Source: Facklamia sp. 7083-14-GEN3 (lineage in GTDB: Bacteria > Bacillota > Bacilli > Lactobacillales > Aerococcaceae). Taken from it: a stretch of 64,000 nt of DNA. Positions 47,551 to 57,143 of this stretch are shown in pieces (position 1 is the stretch's first letter; each line of letters opens with the position of its first letter). Under the pieces are notes generated by a model. That model saw only the letters and a list, made by a program, of their open reading frames with translations, made no database searches and was not told the DNA's origin. Made by a program: the position numbers and the translations under genes. The DNA is taken from assembly GCF_024742075.1 (NCBI RefSeq), contig NZ_JANSGD010000003.1, positions 186,001-250,000 of the forward strand, given 5' to 3'.

Positions 47551-48549
47551 CTATTGATTAATGAGCGGAATTGAGAAGGGTTGGGGTCCGGGACGTGAGA
47601 CAATAATATTTTGTGGGTCAAAGTCTTGACTCAACTTTTCTTGAATGGCAGCAACTTGACTGTAAGGACAGATGATTTTAACATTGGGTCCCGCATCCAT
47701 GGTAAAGTAGGCGGTTAAACCAGTCTTTCTCAGTTGTCGAACAGCTTCCATAGCCTTTAAGGATTCGGCTTGGAAGTAGCTGAAGCTTGGATTAGCTGCC
47801 AACATGGTTGCGTGCATCTTCATGGCATTGTGTTCAGCGATTTGACCGATTTTTTGAATGTCTCTGGCCTTAATGGCTGCTTTAATAGCTTCTAAATCCT
47901 TAGCCACTTCCTCTGCCCATAAAGCGTAGAAAGGGGAAGTTTCAATGGTGTGCTGCATGGCTTGACGGCTGGAAAACTTTTTAGCTTTTTGATTGACTAC
48001 TAAAGCAATCATGCCAATGTCCCAATCAGCCTCATCAAAAGGATGAGCATAGCTGGATTGAGAGTCATCGCCTTGTCCTTTTTCCCATTCAACAAAACCA
48101 CCAAATAAAGAGCGAGAAGCAGAACCTGAGCCAAAGCGGGCCATAATTGACAGTTCTTCTTGAGAAAGTTTCAGCTCTAAAGCTTCATTACAGGAACAAG
48201 CTAAAGCGGCAAAGGCTGAGGCCGATGAAGCCAGTCCTGCTGCAGTTGGGACGTGGTTGTAGCTGGTTACTTGTGCTTTTAAATCAGTGTTTTTGAGTTG
48301 ACGAAAACGATTTAAAAAGCGCGAAATCTTTTGCCTTTCTTGAGCGGATTGGATTTGATCATTTAGGATAAATTGATCCTCATCATAGTCTTTAGAAAAA
48401 TGGACTTGTGTTTGCGTATAAAAAGCCTCTAGCGTTAATGACAGGCTAGAGGTAACGGGTAACATCAAGTCTTGATTTCGTTTGCCCCAATACTTGATTA
48501 AAGCAATATTGGTGTGGGCTTGATAATTAGCAATAAAATCCTTAGTCAT
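47551..48549 (-). CDS. mvaD: Diphosphomevalonate decarboxylase
   Basis: A 332-residue GHMP enzyme. It has NIALIKYWGKRNQDLMLPVT at the N-terminus and the ATP loop PTAAGLASSASAFAALA. The start at 48549 (MTKDFIANYQ) has AAGGAG upstream and overlaps mvaK1 by eight bases. Confidence 0.96.
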   Translation of the reverse strand: MTKDFIANYQAHTNIALIKYWGKRNQDLMLPVTSSLSLTLEAFYTQTQVHFSKDYDEDQFILNDQIQSAQERQKISRFLNRFRQLKNTDLKAQVTSYNHVPTAAGLASSASAFAALACSCNEALELKLSQEELSIMARFGSGSASRSLFGGFVEWEKGQGDDSQSSYAHPFDEADWDIGMIALVVNQKAKKFSSRQAMQHTIETSPFYALWAEEVAKDLEAIKAAIKARDIQKIGQIAEHNAMKMHATMLAANPSFSYFQAESLKAMEAVRQLRKTGLTAYFTMDAGPNVKIICPYSQVAAIQEKLSQDFDPQNIIVSRPGPQPFSIPLINQ

Positions 48550-49561
48550 GGTGCGACTCCTTTGCTTGTTCTTCTTTAGAAAGATTGAGCAGCCATGTTT
48601 TTTCTGCACCGGCTTCCTCCATCGATTCAGCAATCATTTGAGCATGTGCTTGGTCTTTTGCCAAGGCAATCACACAACCACCCATACCACCGCCAGTTAA
48701 TTTAGCTCCTAAAGCGCCAGCTAACCAAGCGGCATTGACGATATGGTCAAGAGAAGCGTTTGAAACCCCTAATTGGTTGAGATAATAGTGGTTGTAGGTC
48801 ATTAGACGTCCCAGTTCAAACGGATCTTTTTTGCGGATGGCTAGGAAGGCTTGACGTACAAAAGATCCAATGGTTTCCATGGCACCATTGACAAAATTCG
48901 CTTTACTTTGTCTTAACTGGGCAACATGGTTAACCGCTAATTTAGTCTGGCCAATTTGACCGGAATCGGCTACCACTAAGTAAGCCTTTAAGTCCAAATC
49001 AAAATCACGGGCTTGCTGACTCTTGCGGTAAATGATGGATCGATTGGAAGAGGTTACTAAGGTATCAATGCCCGAAGTCGATTGATGGGCAATCACTTCT
49101 GCTTCATTAGTAATCATGCGTAAATGGTAGTCATTGATAGTCTTACCATAAAAGTCACATACTGCTCGAATTAGGGCCACTGAGACAGCTGCCGAAGATC
49201 CCATACCCCGTTCTTGGGGAATTTCAGATAGAATCTCAATATGAAGTGGGGGTTTAGGTAATTGTTTAGAATCGAGCGTTAGTTGTAAGGCCATCTTTAA
49301 ATTATTTAAATGATCAGGCGCTTGTTCAAATCGCCCTTTATAATAAGGACAGTCGATAGTGGTATATGAGAAAGCACTCGGTTGGACTTTGACTTGTACC
49401 TGACACGTTTTAAAAGGAATGGCGATTGCCGGGTGGTCATAGACTACGGCATGCTCACCCATCAAGATAATTTTAGAATGGGCTATTCCAAGTCCGGTCG
49501 GTTTTTTATCCAGGGGACGAGAAGTCCATGAAGAATAGGGTTTATCGAATGATTGGTCCAT
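48542..49561 (-). CDS. mvaK1: Mevalonate kinase
   Basis: A 339-residue GHMP kinase and first gene of mvaK1-mvaD-mvaK2-fni. It has HSKIILMGEHAVVYDHPAIA, ATP loop ERGMGSSAAVSVALI and TGGGMGGCVIALA. The start at 49561 lies six bases after GGAGG; an ATG two codons earlier directly abuts that site. Confidence 0.95.
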   Translation of the reverse strand: MDQSFDKPYSSWTSRPLDKKPTGLGIAHSKIILMGEHAVVYDHPAIAIPFKTCQVQVKVQPSAFSYTTIDCPYYKGRFEQAPDHLNNLKMALQLTLDSKQLPKPPLHIEILSEIPQERGMGSSAAVSVALIRAVCDFYGKTINDYHLRMITNEAEVIAHQSTSGIDTLVTSSNRSIIYRKSQQARDFDLDLKAYLVVADSGQIGQTKLAVNHVAQLRQSKANFVNGAMETIGSFVRQAFLAIRKKDPFELGRLMTYNHYYLNQLGVSNASLDHIVNAAWLAGALGAKLTGGGMGGCVIALAKDQAHAQMIAESMEEAGAEKTWLLNLSKEEQAKESHHD

Positions 49562-49716
49562 GAACATCCTCCTTTCTTTTAAAACTATACATTATTAAGA
49601 TAGCTTATGCTAAAATAAGAGCCAAATTGGCTATAAAATTCCATTTCATTGGAGTATTTTAACATATAATTGACTAACTTTGTATGATTTCATGGACGGA
49701 CTATGAGGAGGTTCTT

Positions 49717-50664
49717 ATGTATTTTGCGATAGATGATTATTACGCTAGTTATAATCGAAAGGAATGGCAAGCTTTTCAATCGGATGATTTAGAGATTTTA
49801 CCAATTGATCAACTCGCTAGTTTAGTATCCATTCAAGACCGGTTAACGCAAACTGATGTGAAGGAGATTTACGGGCCCTTGCTTCATTATATAGAGGCGG
49901 ATTTTCAACATACTGTTCAATACAATATGGCTAAACAACGGTTCTTTACTATGGGAGATTGTAATCAAGAAGCTTATCGTAAAGTGCCCTTTATTATTGG
50001 TATCTCTGGTTCAGTGGCTGTTGGTAAATCAACCACTGCAAGACTATTGCATCAACTCTTAAAGGAAACTTTCCCAAAGCGTCAAGTTGATTTGATCACT
50101 ACCGATGGTTTTCTCTACCCGAATGAAGTATTAGAACAAAGAGGGATGTTGAAGCGGAAAGGCTTTCCTGAATCGTATGACATGTCGCTCTTAATTGAGT
50201 TTATGACTCATATAAAAACACAAACTTCGCCATTTTCCGTCCCAACCTATTCCCACTTAGTTTACGATATTGTTAAGGGAGACTATCAAATTATTAAAAA
50301 CCCCGATATTTTAATTGTTGAGGGGATTAATGTTTTGCAGTTACCGACTAATCAACAAATCTATGTCAGTGATTTTTTTGATTTTTCCATTTATATTGAT
50401 GCAGATAAAGAGTTGATTCACAAATGGTTCGTTAACCGCTTTTTAGTCCATTTACAAATGGCTAAGAATGCCCCTACGAATTACTATCATAAGATGAGTA
50501 GTATGTCTGAGGAAGAAGCCATCGCATACGCTGATAATGTTTGGTTTACCATCAACTTGCCGAATCTCATTCAACATATTAAACCGACACGTTCTAGGGC
50601 GGATGTCGTTTTACATAAATCAGAGAATCATTATATCGACTATATCCACGTAAAAAAATATTAG
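49717..50664 (+). CDS. coaA: Type I pantothenate kinase
   Basis: A 315-residue kinase for the first step of coenzyme A synthesis. P-loop ISGSVAVGKSTTARLL near residue 97, then LITTDGFLYPNEVLEQRGM and KGFPESYDM. The start at 49717 (MYFAIDDYY) has GAGGAGG upstream; an in-frame ATG at 49684 has none. Divergent from mvaK1. Confidence 0.94.
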   Translation: MYFAIDDYYASYNRKEWQAFQSDDLEILPIDQLASLVSIQDRLTQTDVKEIYGPLLHYIEADFQHTVQYNMAKQRFFTMGDCNQEAYRKVPFIIGISGSVAVGKSTTARLLHQLLKETFPKRQVDLITTDGFLYPNEVLEQRGMLKRKGFPESYDMSLLIEFMTHIKTQTSPFSVPTYSHLVYDIVKGDYQIIKNPDILIVEGINVLQLPTNQQIYVSDFFDFSIYIDADKELIHKWFVNRFLVHLQMAKNAPTNYYHKMSSMSEEEAIAYADNVWFTINLPNLIQHIKPTRSRADVVLHKSENHYIDYIHVKKY

Positions 50665-50807
50665 TGCATGCTACTTTTTAAATGGTTCAAATTTTAACAA
50701 AAGACGAACAAAAAGGATAAATTCCGAATAAAAACATCAAAAAATATTCTTTCATTCGCTGGAGCATGATAGAATAAATGTAAGAGATAAAATTTAGGAG
50801 GAATACA

Positions 50808-51791
50808 ATGGTAGAATTAAGAAGACCTGAAGCTATGGAACGTATTTCAAACCCAGAAATGGCTGAGAAATTTATTGAAGAACAAATTTCCTTAATCAGA
50901 GAACAAGTAGGCGACAAAAAAGTTCTATTGGCATTATCGGGAGGCGTGGATTCCTCTGTAGTGGCTGCTTTATTAATTAAGGCTATTGGCAAACAATTAA
51001 TCTGTGTCCATGTCAATCATGGCCTCTTGCGTAAAGGCGAGCCAGAACAAGTTGTTGAAGTCTTTAGAAATCAAATGGATGCCAACTTAATTTATTCAGA
51101 TAGTGTGGAGCGCTTTTTAACTAAATTAGAAGGCGTAACCGATCCTGAAGAAAAGCGAATGATTATCGGTAATGAATTTATCGAAGTGTTTGCTGAAGAA
51201 GCGCGTAAATTAGAAGGCGTGGACTTCTTAGCTCAAGGAACCATCTGGCCCGATATTTTAGAAAGTGAAGACGGCATCAAGGCCCACCATAATGCAGGTG
51301 GCTTACCAGAAGATATGAATTTTGAATTAGTAGAACCTGTACGGATTCTCTTCAAGGATGAAGTGCGTATTGTAGGAGAAACTTTAGGACTCCCTCATGA
51401 GATGGTCTACCGTCAACCCTTCCCAGGACCAGGCTTAGGTGTTCGTTGTTTAGGCGAAATTACTCGTGACCGTTTAGAAGCAGTTAGAGAATCGGATGCG
51501 ATTTTACGTGAAGAATTTGCCAAGAACGGTTTGGCTGAAAAAGTATGGCAATACTTTACCGTGGTACCTGATTTCAAATCAACGGGTATCAAAGATGGTA
51601 AGCGTACTTATGATTGGCCAGTCATTGTGCGTGCAGTCAATACCAAAGATGCCATGACAGCAACCGTTGAAAACATTCCTTTCGACTTAATGCAACAGAT
51701 TGTTGACCGTATTACCCATGAGGTGCCAGGAGTTAGTCGTGTACTTTATGACTTTACACCAAAACCAACAGGAACCATTGAGTGGGAATAA
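50808..51791 (+). CDS. guaA: GMP synthase, ATP-pyrophosphatase and dimerisation part only
   Basis: A 327-residue protein that corresponds to the C-terminal two thirds of usual GuaA (about 510-525 residues). The PP-loop LSGGVDSS is at 44-50; [27 protein letters not shown] and the terminal KPTGTIEWE are all present, so the XMP-amidating half is complete. The N-terminal glutaminase domain is absent, and the gene has its own AGGAGG and no remnant upstream. It must use free ammonia or a glutaminase made elsewhere, as in the two-subunit archaeal enzyme. Its last codons are the target site of the island to the right. Confidence 0.92.
   Translation: MVELRRPEAMERISNPEMAEKFIEEQISLIREQVGDKKVLLALSGGVDSSVVAALLIKAIGKQLICVHVNHGLLRKGEPEQVVEVFRNQMDANLIYSDSVERFLTKLEGVTDPEEKRMIIGNEFIEVFAEEARKLEGVDFLAQGTIWPDILESEDGIKAHHNAGGLPEDMNFELVEPVRILFKDEVRIVGETLGLPHEMVYRQPFPGPGLGVRCLGEITRDRLEAVRESDAILREEFAKNGLAEKVWQYFTVVPDFKSTGIKDGKRTYDWPVIVRAVNTKDAMTATVENIPFDLMQQIVDRITHEVPGVSRVLYDFTPKPTGTIEWE
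51780..51791 (+). other. guaA 3'-end attachment site (left end of the island)
   Basis: GAGTGGGAATAA forms the last codons of guaA (Glu-Trp-Glu-stop). Near-identical copies at 57521 and 59071 lie outside any gene. The guaA 3' end is a known target of tyrosine-recombinase elements, so this is read as the original attB half now bordering the island. Confidence 0.65.
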
Positions 51792-51974
51792 GTCCATCAG
51801 AAATAGTTCAATGACAGTGCTTTCAGAGTTTTCTAAAGGCTGACTGGAAGAAAAACAGAAGGAATCTTCCGTAGGAATAATTTTAAGAATAGTTTCAAGT
51901 TATTAGCTGAAGCATTTTTGAAGTACTTTTTTATAACAAAAAAAGTGTCAAACCACTTTTAAGAGAAAATAATT

Positions 51975-52009
51975 AAGCCAACAGAGCGTTAATTCTGCTG
52001 GCTTTTTTT
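51975..52009 (+). terminator. Terminator downstream of guaA
   Basis: An 11-bp stem with one mismatch (51975-51985 with 51994-52004) followed by T7. It lies 180 bases past the guaA stop, inside the imported DNA. The stretch 51792-51974 holds no gene. Confidence 0.75.
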
Positions 52010-52029
52010 GCTATTTTATTAAATTTTCA

Positions 52030-52661
52030 GCAAATCAAAAAAGGTGAATTTGTTTTAATTTGAGTGGTAAAATCACTTCTGAAAATGTAATGAATGGTCT
52101 TATTCTATATCCTTACAAAGGAAAAATACAAAGAGAAGCCTTTGCGTCAGAAAAAAATAAGAGATAGTTTTTGGACTTCGAACCATCTGCAAATCAAGAG
52201 ATGAAATCAAAAGAGAGTAGAAGAAGTATATGCAGAGTTAGATATTGAGGAACTTAAAGGAATAATCCGTTTTTAAATTATCAAGCTGATAGAAACAAAA
52301 GATAGCTATTACAAGCATCTATGCGATGAATCCGAGAGTTTTTATTTTAGATGAACTCTCATCAAATTTGGATATGAAAGTAACATTTGACCTATTTTTA
52401 ATTTAAAAAAATTAAAACAAAATGGGCCAAATGTTTTCTTAATTAAATATTGTTTATACTATGTAAAGTCTCTATTTGATCGTTTTCTTTTAGTAAAAGA
52501 TGGAGAGATTGCACAGGGCTTAAGTCGTGAGGAAATTATTCATTTTGAAAGGGATTTTTGGGATAAGAATGGACTAAGGGCTCTGGAATTAGAAGAATAC
52601 AGTGTAAGTGAGAAGAAGGATTCACATAAATTAAATGATGAAACTATTCGTTCAGTGGATT
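52030..52661 (+). pseudogene. Decayed ECF-type ABC ATPase gene
   Basis: Broken reading frames that together spell an ABC ATPase. GEFVLI and SGKITSENVMNGLI fit a damaged P-loop region. MNPRVFILDELSSNLDMKVTFDLF (two pieces around the Walker B) fits FILDEPSSNLD of cation or vitamin ECF ATPases. After a stop and frameshift near 52410 the frame continues SLFDRFLLVKDGEIAQGLSR and a C-terminal extension to a stop at 52661. At least two frame changes and internal stops rule out a working product. Confidence 0.65.
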
Positions 52662-52759
52662 AAATGAAAAAATATCTCATCCAGCTTTCATAAAAAAGAA
52701 GAAATAAGATATTAGAAAAACTAAGAGAATTGCTGAAAGATTTTAGATAAAAGATTAGG

Positions 52760-52795
52760 GGGAGTATGTAACATAAGAGTTGCTTACTCCTTTTT
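52760..52795 (+). terminator. Terminator-like hairpin before the LanF-type gene
   Basis: GGAGTA near 52762 pairs with TACTCC ending at 52791, followed by TTTTT. It probably ended the decayed ATPase transcript. Confidence 0.5.
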
Positions 52796-52894
52796 AAAGT
52801 ATTTATTTTTTTGTTTTGTAAAAAAATAGAGTAATTATAATTTGGTTATTTTTTATTGATAGAATTGATTATATAAGAAATGGAGGAATAACAT

Positions 52895-53599
52895 ATGGAT
52901 ATTATGCTTGAAACAAGAAATTTAACAAAAAAAATAAAAGAACAAATTGTACTTGAAAATGTATCAATTAAAGTAGAAAAAGGAAAAATATATGGATTAT
53001 TAGGTCCGAATGGTGCTGGAAAATCTACTCTATTGAAAGTAATCACCAAAGTTATGAATTGTACATCAGGGGATATTTTTTTTGAAGAAAAAATCATGTC
53101 TACAGAGAATCTAAAAAAAGTTGGAGCTATTATTGAACATCCTGCTATCTATCCAAATTTAACAGCTTATGAAAACCTGGAAGTTTTAACAGTATTATTA
53201 AATATTGATAAAGGAAGAATAAACGATGTGTTAAAAATAGTCGGTTTAGAAGACACAAATAAAAAATTAGCAAAAAATTTTTCGTTAGGTATGAAACAAA
53301 GGCTTGGAATTGCAATGGCGTTGATAAACAATCCAGAATTATTAATACTTGATGAACCAACAAATGGATTAGATCCTTTGGGAATTCAAGAGTTAAGAGA
53401 ATTGATAAAAGAGTTTTCTAAAAAAGGAGTTACAGTAATTATTTCAAGTCATATTTTGAGTGAGATTCAACAGATAGCAGATAAGATAGGAATTATTAAT
53501 AATGGACATCTTATTTATGAAGCTAATAACTCTGATGGGATGGATTTGGAAAAGCTATTTTTAGAAATGATAAAAAAGGATGTGAAAAATAATGATTAG
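52895..53599 (+). CDS. LanF/BcrA-type ABC transporter ATPase
   Basis: A 234-residue ATPase. Walker A GPNGAGKST, signature FSLGMKQRLGIA, Walker B LLILDEPTNGLDPLG. The E to L style of Q-loop region (AIIEHPAIYPNL) is typical of antimicrobial-peptide resistance transporters. GGAGG is eight bases before the ATG. First of five genes (ATPase, two permeases, regulator, kinase) that overlap or nearly touch. It probably expels or shields against a lantibiotic-like peptide. Confidence 0.9.
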   Translation: MDIMLETRNLTKKIKEQIVLENVSIKVEKGKIYGLLGPNGAGKSTLLKVITKVMNCTSGDIFFEEKIMSTENLKKVGAIIEHPAIYPNLTAYENLEVLTVLLNIDKGRINDVLKIVGLEDTNKKLAKNFSLGMKQRLGIAMALINNPELLILDEPTNGLDPLGIQELRELIKEFSKKGVTVIISSHILSEIQQIADKIGIINNGHLIYEANNSDGMDLEKLFLEMIKKDVKNND

Positions 53600-54344
53600 T
53601 TTTATTAAAGCAGAGTTAATGAAAGAAAAAAGATCTGCTAACTTAAAGCTAGGAATTATTGTGCCTATAATTTTTGTTTTATTTAATATAGCTATGGTTA
53701 GCTTGATGGGGGAAAGCCCAGAAGGAAAAAGTTACATATTGGCAACTTCTTTTAACTGGTATCCACTTTTAATTCTTCCAATAGTTTTGAGCTTACTAGT
53801 TGTGAATATAAACGTTAAAGAAAAGAGTGAGCATATTATTTTACAAAAAATCAAAAATTTAAGTTGTGTAAAAATAGAATTAGCAAAAAATATTATTATT
53901 GTAGCTGAATTCTTTACTATTATAGTAGTATCAACAATATTATTATTTACTGTTGCTACATTTTTTCTAGGTGAAAAAATATCGCTAAGTCAATTAATTA
54001 TAGCTACTATTTGCCTTTTTATCGGAAGTTTACCGGTAGTTGCTCTATCTTTTTTGATATACGGACTTGTAAAAAAGAAAGCTGTTCTTATATTGTTAAA
54101 TTTTGTGTTAACATTCCCATCAGCTGTGATTGCGGTAACAAAAAATTGGGTTTTATTTCCATGGTCATATAACTTGCGAATGCTTAGCCCAGTTGTTGGA
54201 GTACATCCAAATGGCACTTTTCTTGAGACTGGCTCTAAACTAATGAATATGGAGGCAACATACTTAGGATTGTTTTTAAGTATTGCAGTCTATGTAGTCG
54301 TATTAACATTAAATCTTTTAATTAAAAATGAAAGGAGTCAATGA
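53592..54344 (+). CDS. Lantibiotic-immunity-type ABC permease (LanE/MutE-like)
   Basis: A 250-residue membrane protein with six predicted helices and a small first loop after MKEKRSANLKLGIIVPIIFV, a pattern typical of the LanE permease group. It overlaps the ATPase gene by eight bases. Codon use is AT-rich with many ATA and AGA codons, unlike the housekeeping genes to the left. Confidence 0.85.
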   Translation: MISFIKAELMKEKRSANLKLGIIVPIIFVLFNIAMVSLMGESPEGKSYILATSFNWYPLLILPIVLSLLVVNINVKEKSEHIILQKIKNLSCVKIELAKNIIIVAEFFTIIVVSTILLFTVATFFLGEKISLSQLIIATICLFIGSLPVVALSFLIYGLVKKKAVLILLNFVLTFPSAVIAVTKNWVLFPWSYNLRMLSPVVGVHPNGTFLETGSKLMNMEATYLGLFLSIAVYVVVLTLNLLIKNERSQ

Positions 54345-54345
54345 A

Positions 54346-55074
54346 GTGTATAATATAATATCATCATATTGGATTAGAAGTAGAAGGACACCGATAAGAC
54401 TACTGACTTTTTTATGTCCAATCCTATTTTCTTCGATTTATGGTATTTATTCGATGAATTCAAAAGGATTAATCGGAAAAGAAATGGGAGTGTTTTTTTG
54501 TATATATATAATTTTAGCAAATTTTTCGATGAGTTTTTATATACCAATGATATATGAAGTTGATAAGGTTGCTGGAAATTTTGCAAATGATTTAAGAACT
54601 GGGATTAGTAGGAAAAAAATATTCTTTGCTAAATTTATTTATATCTCTATATTACTATTTATCATTGAATTTATAGCTGTTTTGGTAATGATATTAATAG
54701 GACTTGGAAAAGTTGAGCTTAATTATATAAGTACAGCTTTATGCTTTTTGATTGGAACAATTATGTTGATACCAATGATCCCTATTTATCAATTTTTAAG
54801 TTTGAAATTAGGTTTTTCTGGTAGTATACTAATCGGAGTTTTTTTAACACTATCAGGTATTTTGTTAGGAACTACAGAATTGGGCGGTAATGTTTGGTAT
54901 TTTTTGCCTTTTGTTTGGCCGATAAAACTTATTTTTGCTTATACAAGTCATGAAGTTACTAGTCATGTTATTTTAATGTTTTTAGTATTATCAGTAATAG
55001 TTACTGTATTTTTAATAGGCATATTTAATAGTTGGTATAATAGATGGGATGGAATTAATAAAATGGAGGATTAA
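54346..55074 (+). CDS. Lantibiotic-immunity-type ABC permease (LanG/MutG-like)
   Basis: A 242-residue second permease, six predicted helices, N-terminus YWIRSRRTPIRLLTFLCPI as in the LanG group. The start is taken as GTG at 54346, eight bases after AAAGGAG; an ATG at 54328 lies inside the preceding gene and has no site of its own. It ends directly before the regulator gene. Confidence 0.83.
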   Translation: MYNIISSYWIRSRRTPIRLLTFLCPILFSSIYGIYSMNSKGLIGKEMGVFFCIYIILANFSMSFYIPMIYEVDKVAGNFANDLRTGISRKKIFFAKFIYISILLFIIEFIAVLVMILIGLGKVELNYISTALCFLIGTIMLIPMIPIYQFLSLKLGFSGSILIGVFLTLSGILLGTTELGGNVWYFLPFVWPIKLIFAYTSHEVTSHVILMFLVLSVIVTVFLIGIFNSWYNRWDGINKMED

Positions 55075-55075
55075 A

Positions 55076-55744
55076 ATGAACTTATTAATCATAGATGATG
55101 ATAAAGATTTATTGCGACTTTTAGAGTTGACTTTTAAAAAAGATTATAATGTTGATCTTTGCGATTCATCTGAAAAAATTAGTCCTGAACAGCTAGTTAA
55201 ATATAATTTGATTATTCTTGATGTCATGATGGATGAAATGGATGGATTTGAGTTTTTATCACGATATAGAGAATTGATAGATGCACCGATTATCTTGTTG
55301 ACGGCTAAAAGTTTTGAACAGGATAAGCTAGAGGGTTTTGCTTTAGGTGCAGATGATTATGTTACAAAGCCATTTTCTGTATCTGAAATAAGGGCGAGAG
55401 TTGCAGCACATATTAGAAGAGAAAATAGAGATAAGCATAGTAGAATAATTGACTACCCAGTTTCTTGCGACTTATTAGCCAAAAAAATATATTTCAAGAA
55501 AGATGAAATTACTCTTACCAAAAGTGAATATGAAATATGTGAATTACTTTTAAAAAATAGAAGCCAGGTTTTTACAAAGGAAAAAATTTATACAACAATT
55601 TATGGATATGACGCTGAAGGTGATAGTTCAACTTCTATTACAGAAAGAATAAAAAAAATAAGAGAAAAATTTGCTGGATTTCATATAGACCCAGTTAAAA
55701 CTATTTGGGGAGTAGGTTATCAATGGGAAATAAAAAAAGTTTAA
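55076..55744 (+). CDS. OmpR-family response regulator
   Basis: A 222-residue regulator with receiver pocket IIDDDKD, phospho-acceptor Asp49 (LIILDVMMDEMDG), Lys in YVTKPFSV, and a C-terminal winged helix (EITLTKSEYEICELLL). The start at 55076 follows TGGAGG. Its 3' end overlaps the kinase gene by 22 bases. It probably induces the transporter genes upstream when the kinase senses a peptide. Confidence 0.92.
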   Translation: MNLLIIDDDKDLLRLLELTFKKDYNVDLCDSSEKISPEQLVKYNLIILDVMMDEMDGFEFLSRYRELIDAPIILLTAKSFEQDKLEGFALGADDYVTKPFSVSEIRARVAAHIRRENRDKHSRIIDYPVSCDLLAKKIYFKKDEITLTKSEYEICELLLKNRSQVFTKEKIYTTIYGYDAEGDSSTSITERIKKIREKFAGFHIDPVKTIWGVGYQWEIKKV

Positions 55745-57060
55745 CCTACTTAATTAGTAAATTTGCAATTTTAGAATTGTTTTTTGTGCTATTTATGATT
55801 TTATTATCCTTTATGCTTATAAACGTCTTAATTAACACTGGAATAGTATATCCCGCAAATTATGCTGAAATGAATTCTGATACAGTAAAATATGAATTTC
55901 TAAAAGAAGATTGGAAGATTGATAAAATACCCTTTTTTTATGAATATCAATTAAGAGATAATGGAGAAATTATACAAAATACGATTGATGAACGCTATAA
56001 TCAAAAAATAAGTGAGGCATTACAAAAAGGAGAATCTTCAAAGGATCAAATAGTAGGTTCAGATGTATTTAAGGCTTTCAAAAAGGGTAATAAAGATTTG
56101 ATAATAAAATATAAAATTAGTGCTATACCTACCAATCCCAATGTGTATAAAATAATTGGAAGTTTTGAATTAGTATTTTTTATAAGCATGTTTTGCCTGT
56201 GGCTAATGGGATTTATTTATTTAATTAGTAATTTGACAAGGAAATTAAGGAGTGAAATTAGAAAGATATCTAAGGCTAATGATAGTATTGAAAAATTGCA
56301 CTTAGAATTTGAAAGAGAGCATTCTGATTATACAGAAATTTCAGGAGTATTGGATTCGATAGATAGTATGGCAAGGAGTTTAAAGGCATCATTAGAAAAA
56401 CAATGGAATATGCAGATGACTCAAAAAGAGATGATTGAATCGATTACTCATGACGTGAGGACTCCAATTACTCTAATCAAAGGGAATATTGAATTATTAA
56501 AAGAGGATCAAGAAAATGTTCAGGAAAGAGCTGAAGATGCTCTAAATGGTGTGGAGAGATTGGAATCTTTTTTAAAAAAACTAAATACATTTTCTGATTT
56601 GATGGAAGTTCCAAAGGAAGTTGTATCAAAAGAAGTTTTAGACTATTGGATAAAAATTATGACTAGTATTTGTAAACTGAAAGGTTTTAGATTATCAATT
56701 CTTTCGTATGACGCAAGTAATATTCAATTAGATAAAATTGCAATTTCTATTGCGATACAAAATGTAGTAAATAATGCAATTGAGAATTCTTTGGTAGGCT
56801 CTACTATATTTATCGGTTTTTATGATGATATAGATGATTTTACAATTGTTGTCAGAGATCAAGGCGATGGATTTAATAAGGATATTCTTTATGATGTAAA
56901 AGAAAAATTTGTATCAACGAAAGTGCATGATAATAATATACATGGATTAGGGCTTTCAATTGTTACTAAAATACTTGAAACTAATAAGGGGCAATTGTTA
57001 CTAAATAATTATGCTGATCAAGGTAATGGTGCTGAAGTTAAAATGGTATTTAAAAAGTAA
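55723..57060 (+). CDS. Sensor histidine kinase of the peptide-resistance system
   Basis: A 445-residue kinase with two membrane helices (about 11-36 and 146-170) around an extracellular domain of about 110 residues, then HisKA with His243 (SITHDVRTPITLIKGN) and an HATPase with NVVNNAIENS, DQGDGFN and GLGLSIVTKIL. The layout resembles NisK/SpaK-type sensors that detect lantibiotics. The start at 55723 (MGNKKSLTY) has GGGGAG upstream. Confidence 0.9.
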   Translation: MGNKKSLTYLISKFAILELFFVLFMILLSFMLINVLINTGIVYPANYAEMNSDTVKYEFLKEDWKIDKIPFFYEYQLRDNGEIIQNTIDERYNQKISEALQKGESSKDQIVGSDVFKAFKKGNKDLIIKYKISAIPTNPNVYKIIGSFELVFFISMFCLWLMGFIYLISNLTRKLRSEIRKISKANDSIEKLHLEFEREHSDYTEISGVLDSIDSMARSLKASLEKQWNMQMTQKEMIESITHDVRTPITLIKGNIELLKEDQENVQERAEDALNGVERLESFLKKLNTFSDLMEVPKEVVSKEVLDYWIKIMTSICKLKGFRLSILSYDASNIQLDKIAISIAIQNVVNNAIENSLVGSTIFIGFYDDIDDFTIVVRDQGDGFNKDILYDVKEKFVSTKVHDNNIHGLGLSIVTKILETNKGQLLLNNYADQGNGAEVKMVFKK

Positions 57061-57095
57061 GCATCTTTTAAAAAATCGTAAATCTGTTTACCAAG

Positions 57096-57143
57096 AAGGA
57101 TAACTTTTCACTGTTAAAGTATGGGGGAAAATTTATCCTTTTT
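57096..57143 (+). terminator. Terminator of the resistance operon
   Basis: AAGGATAACTTTT near 57096 pairs with AAAATTTATCCTT ending at about 57139, with a long loop, followed by TTTTT. It lies about 35 bases after the kinase stop. Confidence 0.65.

Noticed and set aside
50687-51016. Minus-strand frame crossing the guaA start
   Set aside because: It covers the guaA promoter and PP-loop in antisense; no ribosome site, no family resemblance.
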